Shown one piece after another: positions 27,402 to 35,437 of a DNA stretch of 64,000 nt; positions within the stretch are counted from its first letter, which is position 1, and the number at the start of each line of letters is the position of its first letter. The stretch is taken from assembly GCA_002375465.1 (NCBI GenBank), contig DFLT01000015.1, forward strand, positions 1 through 64,000, read 5' to 3'. Source of the stretch: Alphaproteobacteria bacterium UBA3612 (GTDB taxonomy: Bacteria; Pseudomonadota; Alphaproteobacteria; Sphingomonadales; Sphingomonadaceae). The position numbers and the translations under genes are program-made. The notes under the pieces were generated by a model. The model had not been told where the DNA came from, made no database searches, and was given only the letters and a program-made list of their open reading frames with translations.

Positions 27402-27647
27402 TAGTTATGTTTTTTATTTCTGTCATTGATTTGTGACATCGGAAATGGATATAATCGCACAATAATGCACTGTAAGATCAATCGTCTAATGTCAGTATAA
27501 CCGCGTCGAGTCTTCTGCGGGTGAGCTAAAATCCTTCCCGCCGAAGGCGACCACGGAGGGTAAACCGAAAGTCGCTACGTATGAAGCTCGCCGAAACGCT
27601 CGGCCTTCGCCTGACGGCGGTGCCAGCGCCTTAACGTCTCCAAAGGT

Positions 27648-28352
27648 TCAGCGCACCCGCACCCGCCGCAGCGCCAATGCCATCAATCCCAATCCCAGCA
27701 AACCGAGCGCGCCGGGCGCGGGCACGGCCCGGACGTCGCGGACCAGCCAGGCGGCTTGGGCGTTGCCGAAGCTGGGGGTCTTGCTATAGCTGGCGCCCAG
27801 AACCGCGCCGGTCGCGTCGAAACCATTATTGCCGTCGAACCGACGCGACAGGAATGCGGCGGACTGGCTGGCGGCGCTGACCTCCTCCGCCGTATAGCCG
27901 AACGCCGTGTCGATGCTGCCGTCGAACGACGTGCCGCCCACCAGGTCGAACAGGGTCAGGGTCGCGCTGACCTGCGCGCCGTCCATGGTCAGGACCAGTG
28001 ATCCCGCCTCCGATGTCGGCGCGATGCCGGCATTGGACCAGAATGTCCGCACCTCGTCCTGTGTCGCCAGGCGCCAGCCATTCAGGTCCATGCCGGGCGC
28101 CAGCCGCGCCTGCGTGTCCGCCAGGCTGCCGAAACTCTGCGTCAGGTCCAGCCAGTCCAGCCCGCCATCCGTATCGCGCGTCGCCGTCCCGGCCCCCAGC
28201 GACGTGTCGATGGGAATGATCGCCGCCAGCGCGGGCAGGGCGGGCACGCCGATCAGCAGGGGCAGGGCGATGGCCGCGCTCAGTGTGGCGGCGGATGGCG
28301 CGGCAAATCGCGCGCGAAATGGGCGAATGGCCTGTGGGGCAGGGCGGATCAT
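27648..28352 (-). CDS. PEP-CTERM (VPAPGA-type) exported protein
   Basis: A 234-residue exported protein. It has a long N-terminal signal peptide (hydrophobic core LSAAIALPLLIGVPALPALAA) and a C-terminal sorting tail: VPAPGALGLLGLGLMALA followed by an Arg-rich end, the PEP-CTERM layout cleaved by an exosortase. The mature part contains GLDWLDLTQSFG and GWRLATQDEV, a pattern frequent in PEP-CTERM proteins of this kind. Start at the ATG ending at 28352 has a perfect GGAGG seven bases upstream; the longer open frame is not needed. No exosortase gene is in the window. Role probably extracellular or polysaccharide-associated. Confidence 0.85.
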   Translation of the reverse strand: MIRPAPQAIRPFRARFAAPSAATLSAAIALPLLIGVPALPALAAIIPIDTSLGAGTATRDTDGGLDWLDLTQSFGSLADTQARLAPGMDLNGWRLATQDEVRTFWSNAGIAPTSEAGSLVLTMDGAQVSATLTLFDLVGGTSFDGSIDTAFGYTAEEVSAASQSAAFLSRRFDGNNGFDATGAVLGASYSKTPSFGNAQAAWLVRDVRAVPAPGALGLLGLGLMALALRRVRVR

Positions 28353-28725
28353 GTCGGTTCCTCCGTCTTTGGCGGGATCAGCGGGAACGCGTGGGCGTGA
28401 ACGCAACGACACTGCGCTGGTTCTTAGCAAGGACCGGGCCAAATCCCGCAAATGCCGCATTTCCGCGGCCCGGAACGGCACCGAACCGACCGCCACTGTA
28501 AAGCGCACCGACACCTGCCCCTGTACCCGATCACCGGCCCAGCGATCGCGCGCGTTTCATCTCCGCATGTCAATCCGCGCAAGTAACTCAGGTTAATTAC
28601 AGGTGCATGCAAAACAAAAGGTGGAACCGCGACAGAAAACAGAGGTTGATGAGACGTCAAAGGCAGCGGCGATTTAGAATGCCAATGCTTACGATACCGA
28701 AATTGAACAGAGATGGGACCTTATT
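28353..28725. other. Divergent promoter region of PEP-CTERM and EF-hand genes
   Basis: About 370 bases without a gene. It holds a near-consensus EcfG promoter for the rightward gene (28623-28647). Nothing else recognisable. Confidence 0.5.
28623..28647 (+). promoter_or_regulatory. Candidate EcfG general-stress promoter of the EF-hand lipoprotein gene
   Basis: GGAAC at 28623-28627, a 16-base spacer, then GGTT at 28644-28647, one base from the GGAAC-N16/17-CGTT consensus, 79 bp before the ATG. Confidence 0.5.
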
Positions 28726-29370
28726 ATGACCATGAAGATGGGAAAAACCTTCGCTATTCTGGGCGCTGCATCGGCCCTGGCTCTTGGCGCGTGCGGTGAA
28801 CAGAATGTAGAACCTGACCCCACGGCCCAGATAGAGGAAGATCCTCTGGGCATGCCGGAAAATACCGACATGGACACACAGGCCGCTGACGTCAGCGAAG
28901 TCATCGGTGACGACATGGACGAAGTCGATACCTATGATGTAGAGGGCGCCGCCTTCGAAACGCCGCGTATGCAGCAGGGTCCGACCTTTTCCGCGGCCCG
29001 CGAACAGCCCCTGACAGAGGAGCAGACGGCGCGAATGGGCGACGATGATCCAGAGGAGGTCAGCGCCGAGGTAACCCGCGAAACGCAGGAACTGGCGGCG
29101 GCCGGCGAACGGCTGGTCGATCCGGCCACGAACGGCGATGCCAGCTTCGCGCAGCTGGATCGCGATGGCGATGGACAGCTTTCAGTGGCGGAATTCGCCA
29201 TTTACGATCTGTCCAACGTGCATCCGCGCGTTCAGGGGCAAAAGGATGACGGCACCCGCCCCTATGTTTCCACCACTGCGGTGAACATGGCGATGGAGGA
29301 TTTTGCCCGCCTTGACGAAGATGGTGACTTTTTTCTCGACCGTTCCGAATTCGACGCCGTAACTAGATAG
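28726..29370 (+). CDS. EF-hand domain lipoprotein
   Basis: A 214-residue protein with a lipoprotein signal (LALGAC, Cys at residue 23), an acidic low-complexity middle (residues 30-120), and two EF-hand calcium loops near the C-terminus: DRDGDGQLSVAEF and DEDGDFFLDRSEF. Each loop has Asp/Glu at the expected 1, 3, 5 and 12 positions. It should be anchored in the periplasm, possibly as a calcium sensor or buffer. A candidate stress promoter lies upstream and a strong terminator downstream, so it is probably a single-gene unit. Partner unknown. Confidence 0.87.
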   Translation: MTMKMGKTFAILGAASALALGACGEQNVEPDPTAQIEEDPLGMPENTDMDTQAADVSEVIGDDMDEVDTYDVEGAAFETPRMQQGPTFSAAREQPLTEEQTARMGDDDPEEVSAEVTRETQELAAAGERLVDPATNGDASFAQLDRDGDGQLSVAEFAIYDLSNVHPRVQGQKDDGTRPYVSTTAVNMAMEDFARLDEDGDFFLDRSEFDAVTR

Positions 29371-29423
29371 CGTTCGAATAGGCGCGCGTCCCCCGCTCCC
29401 CCGCAACAGGGGCGCGACGCCCG

Positions 29424-29462
29424 GCCCCGTCCATGGCTCGGCCATGGGCGGGGTTGCTTTTT
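29424..29462 (+). terminator. Terminator after the EF-hand lipoprotein gene
   Basis: GCCCCGTCCATGGC - TCG - GCCATGGGCGGGGT forms a long stem with a single G-T type mismatch, followed by TGCTTTTT. Confidence 0.82.
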
Positions 29463-29563
29463 GGGACGGGCGCAAAAGCGGCTCCGCGCTGAAATAGCGC
29501 TTTCCTAATAGGAAAAACTCTGTCTCTTATCCCTGTCTTTCGCCTGCTTTCGAAAGGCTGCCA

Positions 29564-29635
29564 CCCCATGCGTCCCGCGCCCCCCATGCGTCCCGCGCCC
29601 CCCATGCGTCCCGCGCCCCCCATGTCTCCCGCGCC
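29564..29635. repeat. Four-copy 18-bp tandem repeat
   Basis: CCCCATGCGTCCCGCGCC occurs three times exactly at 29564, 29582 and 29600, and a fourth time with changes at 29618. Period is a multiple of three, but no convincing gene spans it. Confidence 0.9.
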
Positions 29636-29900
29636 CCGCCTGCTCGCCCTGAACATTGTCCGTGACAAGGGCGGCCCGGCCCCTATTCCCGCTGCCCGTC
29701 GCGGGCACGGATTTCACGCGCCCGCGACGTCGAACCGGACAACTCTTCGGGCCGTCCTGCCGTCGATCTGCAATCTGATTGTCCGGTTCCGTCTGCCGCT
29801 GTCCGCTTCGACCGTCCGGTTTGAGGGGGGCATGGCACACGCCTGCGGTTCTGGCGGGCCGGCTCATGCGGCGCCAGGGCGAAATTCTTCAATGTTTTCT

Positions 29901-29923
29901 CGTGCGCGCGCGCACACGCGCGC
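29901..29923. other. Alternating purine-pyrimidine (Z-DNA-prone) tract with palindrome
   Basis: Twenty-three bases of strictly alternating pyrimidine and purine, including the perfect palindrome GTGCGCGCGCGCAC at 29902-29915. Such tracts favour left-handed or cruciform DNA under supercoiling. Confidence 0.6.
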
Positions 29924-30013
29924 TGAGTGTGCGTTTTGTGCGGTTTCGGGCCTGTCCACTTCGCGGATTTCCGTCGCCGGTCCGTTCGAGACCGGCGAGG
30001 AAACGCGGTCGGG

Positions 30014-30691
30014 TCAGCGCTGGCGGCGGCGGCGCAGCCCCATGCCCAGTCCCAGCAGGCCCAGGCCGAACAGTCCGATTGCAGCCGGTTCGGGGACCTG
30101 CTCCAGCGGCGGCGGCAGGTCCTGCGGATCCTCGGGCGCGACAGAGGCCGACAGGCCACCCGCAATGCCGCGAATCCGCGCCAGGGCATAATTGCTGCCC
30201 GCGTTCGGCCCCTCGGGCGCGCTGTCCAGCAGGAAATCGGACGCGACCAGATTGGCGCCGACGATGTTAAGGACCAGCACCTCATCCGCGTTGAACCGGA
30301 ATGCACCCTGCTGCGCATTGGAGGAGCCGAATTCCAGTTCCACGTCGAAATTGCCCTGATTGCCCGGCGAATCGCGGCCATCGACCGTCTGGAATATGTT
30401 CACAGGCATGGGCGCATCGCCGCTGGCATAGGAAAATGTCAAATTCGTGCCGGCGGCCGCGAAGTTGAAAAAGACGCTGGCGATATATTCCCCGCCGCTC
30501 ATGCCCATCGCGTCGATGGTCAGTTGGACGGAGCCCGGCGTGTCGCCATCGTCGAAAAACAGCGTCGGCGCCCCGCTGGGGGAACTGCCCTCGACGGTCT
30601 GGTCCAGCGTATAGGACACGGTGGTCGCAGACGCGGCGCTCGCGGTCGCTGCGGCCGACAGCAGGGCTGACAGGATCATTGCTTTATGCAT
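30014..30691 (-). CDS. PEP-CTERM exported protein
   Basis: A 225-residue exported protein: signal peptide (MILSALLSAAATASAASA), a beta-rich mature region, and a classical C-terminal sorting signal, VPEPAAIGLFGLGLLGLG followed by LRRRRQR. The Pro-Glu-Pro motif, hydrophobic helix and basic end are the substrate of an exosortase, which must be encoded elsewhere. The ribosome site GGGAGG is well placed before the ATG ending at 30691. It is the second PEP-CTERM protein within 3 kb; the mature regions are not obviously related. Likely secreted or surface-linked; role unknown. Confidence 0.9.
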   Translation of the reverse strand: MHKAMILSALLSAAATASAASATTVSYTLDQTVEGSSPSGAPTLFFDDGDTPGSVQLTIDAMGMSGGEYIASVFFNFAAAGTNLTFSYASGDAPMPVNIFQTVDGRDSPGNQGNFDVELEFGSSNAQQGAFRFNADEVLVLNIVGANLVASDFLLDSAPEGPNAGSNYALARIRGIAGGLSASVAPEDPQDLPPPLEQVPEPAAIGLFGLGLLGLGMGLRRRRQR

Positions 30692-30856
30692 TGGGAAAAC
30701 CTCCCCCAGAATTTTGAATCAAGACTAGCGTAACAAACACAAGTTAATGTAGCGCAAGTGTCATGCCAGATGCGTAACACCTTGAAAAAGGACGGAACGA
30801 AAAACAGGCACTTCTGAATCTGTAAAGCGTGCCGACGCTTCCGTCACGATTTGCGG

Positions 30857-31492
30857 CTATTCCGCCTCGACAGTAACGCCCAGCGGCTTCAACTCGCTGT
30901 CGTCAATGCCCCAGCGCCGGTCCTCTTCACTGCTGCCCGGCACGTCGTTGGTGCGCTTCAGCCGGATGGGACCGCGCAGGTTAAAGGGATCGCCATTCTG
31001 CAGCCGGCCATACATCTGCACCGGCACATCGACATAGGAGGAGCCCGCCGCCCCCTCCACCCTGCCGGGCCGCCCGATCAGCAGGTGCCGCTCGCTATAT
31101 TTGCCAAGGGACTCCGCGAACTCTTCCGCGCTCATCCCGCTCGCCTCGCCGTCCCGCCGCCACAGCGCATGGGCGGCGGCGAAATCGCCCTCCTCCAGAT
31201 GGGCGCCATAACGCTGGAGGACCTGGCCCGCCGCCTCGGCGCTACCTGGCTCGATCGGCGTCATCTCGTCCAGTGGGCTGCGGTCGTCCGGCAGGCCGCC
31301 GACTTCGCCCGGCGCCGGCGGGATCAGCGCGGGCAGGTCGGCGGCAGGTGGCTGCGGCTCGGCTCGGTTCTCCGGCTCTGCCGGGGCCGTAGGTGTCTCT
31401 TGGGGGGCGCCTTCGCCGGAGGGGCCGCAGGCCGACACGGCCAGCAGGGCAGCGGCCAGAAAGGGCAGGGTCGGGGCGTAGCGGTGGGTCAT
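30857..31492 (-). CDS. Hypothetical lipoprotein
   Basis: A 211-residue protein with a lipobox (LLAVSAC, Cys at residue 22), then a proline/glutamate-rich linker (residues 25-75), then a compact domain from about residue 80 (AGQVLQRYGAHLEEGDFAAA... ). The domain recalls small NTF2-like or DUF-type lipoprotein folds, with an ALW motif after a helical segment, but I cannot name the family. It lies 70 bp downstream of a flavin-reductase-like gene on the same strand. Predicted membrane-anchored in the periplasm. Confidence 0.75.
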   Translation of the reverse strand: MTHRYAPTLPFLAAALLAVSACGPSGEGAPQETPTAPAEPENRAEPQPPAADLPALIPPAPGEVGGLPDDRSPLDEMTPIEPGSAEAAGQVLQRYGAHLEEGDFAAAHALWRRDGEASGMSAEEFAESLGKYSERHLLIGRPGRVEGAAGSSYVDVPVQMYGRLQNGDPFNLRGPIRLKRTNDVPGSSEEDRRWGIDDSELKPLGVTVEAE

Positions 31493-31562
31493 TCCGGGTC
31501 CTTTCGCAGTCCCACCACAAACGGCACGGCGGGGCCATCGTTCCGCCCGCCGCGACGGTCTC

Positions 31563-32198
31563 TTATTCGGGCCGCAGCATCTGGAACTTCAGCTCTTCCG
31601 ACACGCCGAAATAATCGCCCGGTCCGCCGCCGCGCAAAATCGGCTCGCCCAGCGTGGTACGATAGATACCATCCTCGATCAGCCGCCTGTCGATGTGGAT
31701 GCCGACGACTTCGCCCAGCACCAGCCAGCTGTCGATCTGGCCGCCCCGATGGTCGGCCAGCCGGATGATCTGGGTGACCTTGCATTCGAAATTCACCGGA
31801 CTGGCGGCAACCCGTGGCGGCGCAACGGCGGTGGAGGGGGCGGTGTCCAGGCCGGACAGCTCGAATTCATCCACATCGCTATCGGCCATGGCCGACGACA
31901 TGTTCATCTGCTCCGCCAAGGGCCGCGTCGCCAGATTCCAGACAAATTCACCCGTCGCCTCTGCATTCGACACGCTGTCCTTGTGCCCGACGCTGGAAAA
32001 GCCAACGATCGGCGGGCGGTAGTTGAACAGGTTGAAGAAACTATAGGGCGCCAGATTGCGCCGTCCCCCGGCATCCAGCGTGCTGACCCAGCCGATGGGC
32101 CGCGGCGCGACGATGGCGTTCAGGGGATCGTGCTTCAGCCCATGCCCCTCTGCGGGCGTATAGAAATGCCGGTCCCCGGCGTCCATGCTGTCGGTCAT
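31563..32198 (-). CDS. Flavin reductase-like, FMN-binding split-barrel protein
   Basis: A 211-residue protein of the flavin reductase-like domain family. The N-terminal PLNAIVAPRPIGWVSTLD and the NLAPYSFFNLFNYRPPIVGF stretch are the FMN-binding signature; DSVSNAEATGEFVWNLAT follows. Members bind FMN and either reduce free flavin for a partner oxygenase or act in unknown redox steps. An ATG at residue 5 is an alternative start. It is 12 bases downstream of the HAD phosphatase gene, so the two are probably co-transcribed. Confidence 0.88.
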   Translation of the reverse strand: MTDSMDAGDRHFYTPAEGHGLKHDPLNAIVAPRPIGWVSTLDAGGRRNLAPYSFFNLFNYRPPIVGFSSVGHKDSVSNAEATGEFVWNLATRPLAEQMNMSSAMADSDVDEFELSGLDTAPSTAVAPPRVAASPVNFECKVTQIIRLADHRGGQIDSWLVLGEVVGIHIDRRLIEDGIYRTTLGEPILRGGGPGDYFGVSEELKFQMLRPE

Positions 32199-32210
32199 AT
32201 CAATGTCTTT

Positions 32211-32882
32211 CTATGTCCAGTTCAGCCGCGTCCAGCCGTTCCTTTTCGCCAGTGCCTTCATGGCCGCGCCGCCGTTGACGGCAAAGGCTTCGTCGGCCCA
32301 TTCCATGATGGGCGCATCGGATACATGGTCGGAAAAGACGCGGATATGTGCATCCTCCCGGGCTAAACCCTTCTCGGCCAGATAGCGTTCCACCATCGCC
32401 AGCTTTGCGCCGCCATAGCAGTTTTCCCCGGCAATGCGGGCGCGAAGCCCGCCATCCTTCATGCGCTGCACCCGCGTACCGACCACCTCCTCCACGCCGA
32501 CCCGGGAGGCGATGGCGCGCGCGTAAAAGGCATAGCTGGCGGTTGCCAGGATCACCCGCCGCCCCTCCGCCTTCTCAACTTCGATGCGGGCAAGCGCGTC
32601 GGCGAAGCATTGGTCGGGCACGATCAGATCGGCGAATTTCTCTGCCTCCGCCGTCGCCACATCCCGGCTGGTTCGTCCGCCCATCAGCAGGGAGTGGTTG
32701 ATTTCCTTCAACCTGCCCCTGCTGATCAGCTTTGATACATAAGCCATGCCGGCCATGACCGAGATCGGCGTCAGCAGCCGTCGCCATTTCGCCCGCGCAC
32801 CGCTCCAGTGCCACAGCCAGGGGGTATAGGTGCCGGCCTTGGTAATGGTCCGGTCCATGTCGAAGATGCTGATTTGTTGCAT
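32211..32882 (-). CDS. HAD-IB family phosphatase
   Basis: A 223-residue haloacid-dehalogenase-type hydrolase. Motif I is FDMDRT (Asp8 nucleophile, Asp10 acid), motif II is VILATAS, and motif IV appears in FSDHVSDAPIME. The layout is that of subfamily IB (phosphoserine phosphatase-like), with a helical cap inserted between motifs I and II. Members hydrolyse small phosphomonoesters such as phosphoserine or lysophosphatidates. It sits between the cystathionine gamma-synthase-family gene and the flavin reductase gene with 12-13 bp gaps. Substrate not determinable. Confidence 0.88.
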   Translation of the reverse strand: MQQISIFDMDRTITKAGTYTPWLWHWSGARAKWRRLLTPISVMAGMAYVSKLISRGRLKEINHSLLMGGRTSRDVATAEAEKFADLIVPDQCFADALARIEVEKAEGRRVILATASYAFYARAIASRVGVEEVVGTRVQRMKDGGLRARIAGENCYGGAKLAMVERYLAEKGLAREDAHIRVFSDHVSDAPIMEWADEAFAVNGGAAMKALAKRNGWTRLNWT

Positions 32883-32895
32883 TGAAACGATAAGT

Positions 32896-34206
32896 TCAGA
32901 CTGCTTTCAGTGCCTGGTCGAAATCGGCGATCAGATCGTCTTCATGCTCGACGCCGATAGAGACGCGGACGAGATTGTCGGTGATGCCAAGTTCGGCGCG
33001 GCGATCCTGCGGGACGCTGAGATGGGTCATGGCGGCGGGATGGCTGGCAAGGCTTTCCGTGCCGCCCAGGCTGACCGCCAGTTTTACCGTTTTCAGATTG
33101 TCTAGCAGGCGAAAGCTCTCCGCTTCGCCGCCCTTGACGATAACGGAGAATGTCGACCCGGCGCCGGAACAGTGGCGACGATATATGTCCCCCTGTGCGG
33201 TGTCGGGATCGAGGAAGCCGAGCCAGGACACACGCTCCACCTTAGGATGGTCGCGAAGGAAGGCGCCGACGGCGCGCGCATTGGCCTGCGCCTTCTCCAT
33301 CCGCAATTGCACGGTTTCGAGCGAGCGCAGAAGCATCCACGCCGTATTGGGATCTGTGATGGTGCCAAGCGTGTTCCGGAGCGCCAAAACCGGCGCCAGC
33401 GCCGCGGTGCTGCCGACTGCGCCGCCCGCGACTAGGTCCGAATGCCCACCGACATATTTGGTCAGGGAATAGAGCGAAATATCGGCGCCGTTACGAGTGG
33501 GGGACTGGAAACAGGGGCCGAGGAACGTGTTATCGACCATGATGACGGGGCGGTGCCCGTCCGCGTCGAACATCTCGTCACGCAGTTTCGCGACCGCCTC
33601 TATATCAACGAGATCGTTCGTCGGATTGGCGGGGCTTTCCAGATAGATGACGGCAACGCGGCCGAGTTCGCCTGCGCGTTCCAGCACCTTGGCGATTTCG
33701 GCGGGACTGGCGCCGGCGGGAAAATCGACCCATTTGACGCCGAACTTGCCCAGCATCGAATCGATCATCTTTTCCGTGGCCGCATAAAGCGGCGCGGAAT
33801 GCACAATGACATCGCCCGGTTCGACATGCGCCATCAATGCGGTACCGATGGCCGACATGCCGCTGGAAAAGCTGAGCGCTGTATCGGCACGTTCCCATTG
33901 CGCCAACCGCCCCTCGAGGATTTCCTGGTTGGGGCCGTTGAAACGGCCGTAAACCAGCCCCTCTGCGCCGCCCGGACGTTTACCGGTGATCCCTTCGAAA
34001 AAGCGTTTGCCGTCGGCAGCGCTTTCGAACGCATAGGTGGAGGTCAGGAAAATCGGCGGCTTCAGCGCGCCCTCCGACAGGCGCGGCTCATAGCCATAGC
34101 CCATCATCAGGGTGGAGGGGTGAAGTTCCCGATCACCGATCTTCGTCACCTGCGGCGGTGTGGTCTGGCGCGAGGGCCGGCCTTCGTCGAGTTCATCAGT
34201 CATCAC
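32896..34206 (-). CDS. Cystathionine gamma-synthase family PLP enzyme
   Basis: A 436-residue Cys/Met-metabolism PLP enzyme. PLP-binding features: SSGMSAIGTALMAH, the Asp in VIMVDNTFLGP, and the Schiff-base Lys in SLTKYVGGHSD. It has a ~45-residue N-terminal extension typical of a subgroup annotated as cystathionine gamma-synthase family or methionine gamma-lyase-like, so the exact reaction (transsulfuration, homocysteine synthesis or lyase) is open. The ATG at residue 2 is an equal start candidate. It lies 17 bp after the NYN gene, in the leftward series. Confidence 0.92.
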   Translation of the reverse strand: MMTDELDEGRPSRQTTPPQVTKIGDRELHPSTLMMGYGYEPRLSEGALKPPIFLTSTYAFESAADGKRFFEGITGKRPGGAEGLVYGRFNGPNQEILEGRLAQWERADTALSFSSGMSAIGTALMAHVEPGDVIVHSAPLYAATEKMIDSMLGKFGVKWVDFPAGASPAEIAKVLERAGELGRVAVIYLESPANPTNDLVDIEAVAKLRDEMFDADGHRPVIMVDNTFLGPCFQSPTRNGADISLYSLTKYVGGHSDLVAGGAVGSTAALAPVLALRNTLGTITDPNTAWMLLRSLETVQLRMEKAQANARAVGAFLRDHPKVERVSWLGFLDPDTAQGDIYRRHCSGAGSTFSVIVKGGEAESFRLLDNLKTVKLAVSLGGTESLASHPAAMTHLSVPQDRRAELGITDNLVRVSIGVEHEDDLIADFDQALKAV

Positions 34207-34223
34207 AACACCCTAGCACAGTA

Positions 34224-34946
34224 TCAGCGCAGCCGCTTCACATATTGCTGATTATCGTTGCGCGTTTCGACGGCGAATTGCGGTACATCCTTCATCAGGT
34301 CGGACAGCCGCGAATAGCCATAATTACGGGCGTCGAAACTGGAGCGGTTGTTTGCGCGCTGGCCAACCTCCGACATGCGCGCCCAGCCCTCATCGTCGCG
34401 TTTCACGGCATTATAGGCATCGACAAGAAGAGTGAGGAGATCCTTGTCGATCGCCTTCTTGGACGGCGGCGTCCGGTCGCCATTCTTCGCCGTGCCGCCC
34501 TCTTCCCGTTTCAGGGCAGCGACGTCGATATAGCGGGTGCAGGCGGCGCGGAACGCTTCCGGTGCGCGTTCAGTGCCGAACCCGTAAACGGGGATCCCCT
34601 CCTGCCGGATGCGCTGGGCCAGCGGCATGAAATCGCTGTCCGACGACATCAGGCCAAAGCCGCCAATGCGCCCGCCATACATCAGGTCCATGGCATCGAT
34701 GACGATGCGCATGTCGGTAGCGTTCTTCTTCTTGACGATGTCGAACTGCTGATAAGGTTCAATGGCATAGGTCAGCGTCAGGTCAGCCCAGCTTTTCAGC
34801 GCGGGCTTGCGCCAATTGCCATAGGCGCGGCGGACATTGACCTCCCCCAGCTCGGCGAGCACGGTCAGCACGGGGTCAAGATGGTTGGGGCTGGCATTGT
34901 CCGCGTCGATCAGCAGCGCGATGTTGCGGATGCGAGGCTCGGTCAT
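34224..34946 (-). CDS. NYN-domain protein with C-terminal OST-HTH/LOTUS domain
   Basis: A 240-residue protein. The N-terminal ~145 residues form a NYN (PIN-like) RNase domain with the acidic set: LLIDADNAS, the Asp pair of ATDMRIVIDAMD and MSSDSDFMPL. Residues ~165-238 look like an OST-HTH (LOTUS) RNA-binding domain (LLTLLVDAYNAVKRDDEGWA... ). This LabA/DUF88 architecture is thought to process or degrade RNA, but bacterial substrates are largely unknown. It overlaps the VOC gene by four bases. Confidence 0.88.
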   Translation of the reverse strand: MTEPRIRNIALLIDADNASPNHLDPVLTVLAELGEVNVRRAYGNWRKPALKSWADLTLTYAIEPYQQFDIVKKKNATDMRIVIDAMDLMYGGRIGGFGLMSSDSDFMPLAQRIRQEGIPVYGFGTERAPEAFRAACTRYIDVAALKREEGGTAKNGDRTPPSKKAIDKDLLTLLVDAYNAVKRDDEGWARMSEVGQRANNRSSFDARNYGYSRLSDLMKDVPQFAVETRNDNQQYVKRLR

Positions 34947-35365
34947 GCCGCATCCTTTGCGAAGAGGTTTTCAGGGTGACGCATGGCCTTGAACTCCAGT
35001 GCGTTTCCGGCGGGATCGAAGAAGAACATGGTCATTTGCTCCCCCGCCTGTCCGGCGAAGCGGACGTGCGGTTCGATTTCGAAGCGCGTACCCGCCGTTT
35101 TCAGCCGATCGGCCAGCGCTTCAAAATCCCGCCATTCCAGCACAATGCCGAAATGCGGCACGGGTACCTGGTCGCCGTCCACGGGATTGCGGTGCACGCT
35201 GCCCTTCGGCGCCAGATGGGCAACGATCTGATGGCCAAAGAAATCGAAGTCGATCCAGCTGTCGGAGGAGCGCCCCTCCGCGCAGCCCATCAGTTCGCCG
35301 TAAAAGGCGTGGGCCGCCGCAAGATCATCGACAGGAAAGGCGAGGTGGAAGGGTCGCAGGGTCAT
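34943..35365 (-). CDS. VOC-family (glyoxalase-like) protein
   Basis: A 140-residue vicinal-oxygen-chelate protein made of two beta-alpha-beta-beta-beta repeats. The metal-type residues are His8 (RPFHLAFPVDD), His in VPHFGIVLEW and Glu in GNALEFKAM. The family includes glyoxalase I, extradiol dioxygenases and antibiotic-binding proteins; nothing here points to one. It overlaps the NYN gene by four bases and is 72 bp below the glutaredoxin gene. Confidence 0.87.
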   Translation of the reverse strand: MTLRPFHLAFPVDDLAAAHAFYGELMGCAEGRSSDSWIDFDFFGHQIVAHLAPKGSVHRNPVDGDQVPVPHFGIVLEWRDFEALADRLKTAGTRFEIEPHVRFAGQAGEQMTMFFFDPAGNALEFKAMRHPENLFAKDAA

Positions 35366-35437
35366 ACCGCGCCGTAACAGGCCAGCGCTGGCTTCGCCAG
35401 AGTCTGACGCCGCGAAGGAGCGCCCGACTGCACGGGG

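Larger units (their letters stand above)
29371..30013. other. Repeat-rich intergenic region
   Basis: About 640 bases with no supported gene. It contains the EF-hand gene's terminator, a four-copy 18-bp tandem repeat (29564-29635) and an alternating purine-pyrimidine tract (29901-29923), each listed separately. Open frames across it merely translate the repeats (e.g. Met-Arg-Pro-Ala-Pro-Pro). Confidence 0.6.

Noticed and set aside
27369..27404. ACTAGTAG direct repeat at the end of the DUF3037 gene as an insertion-site duplication
   Set aside because: Only eight bases, 28 bp apart on the same side of the islet, with no matching copy near 25,640.
29568..30191. Plus-strand frame starting with Met-Arg-Pro-Ala-Pro-Pro repeats
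   Set aside because: It merely translates the 18-bp tandem repeat and then runs antisense into the PEP-CTERM gene; no ribosome site.
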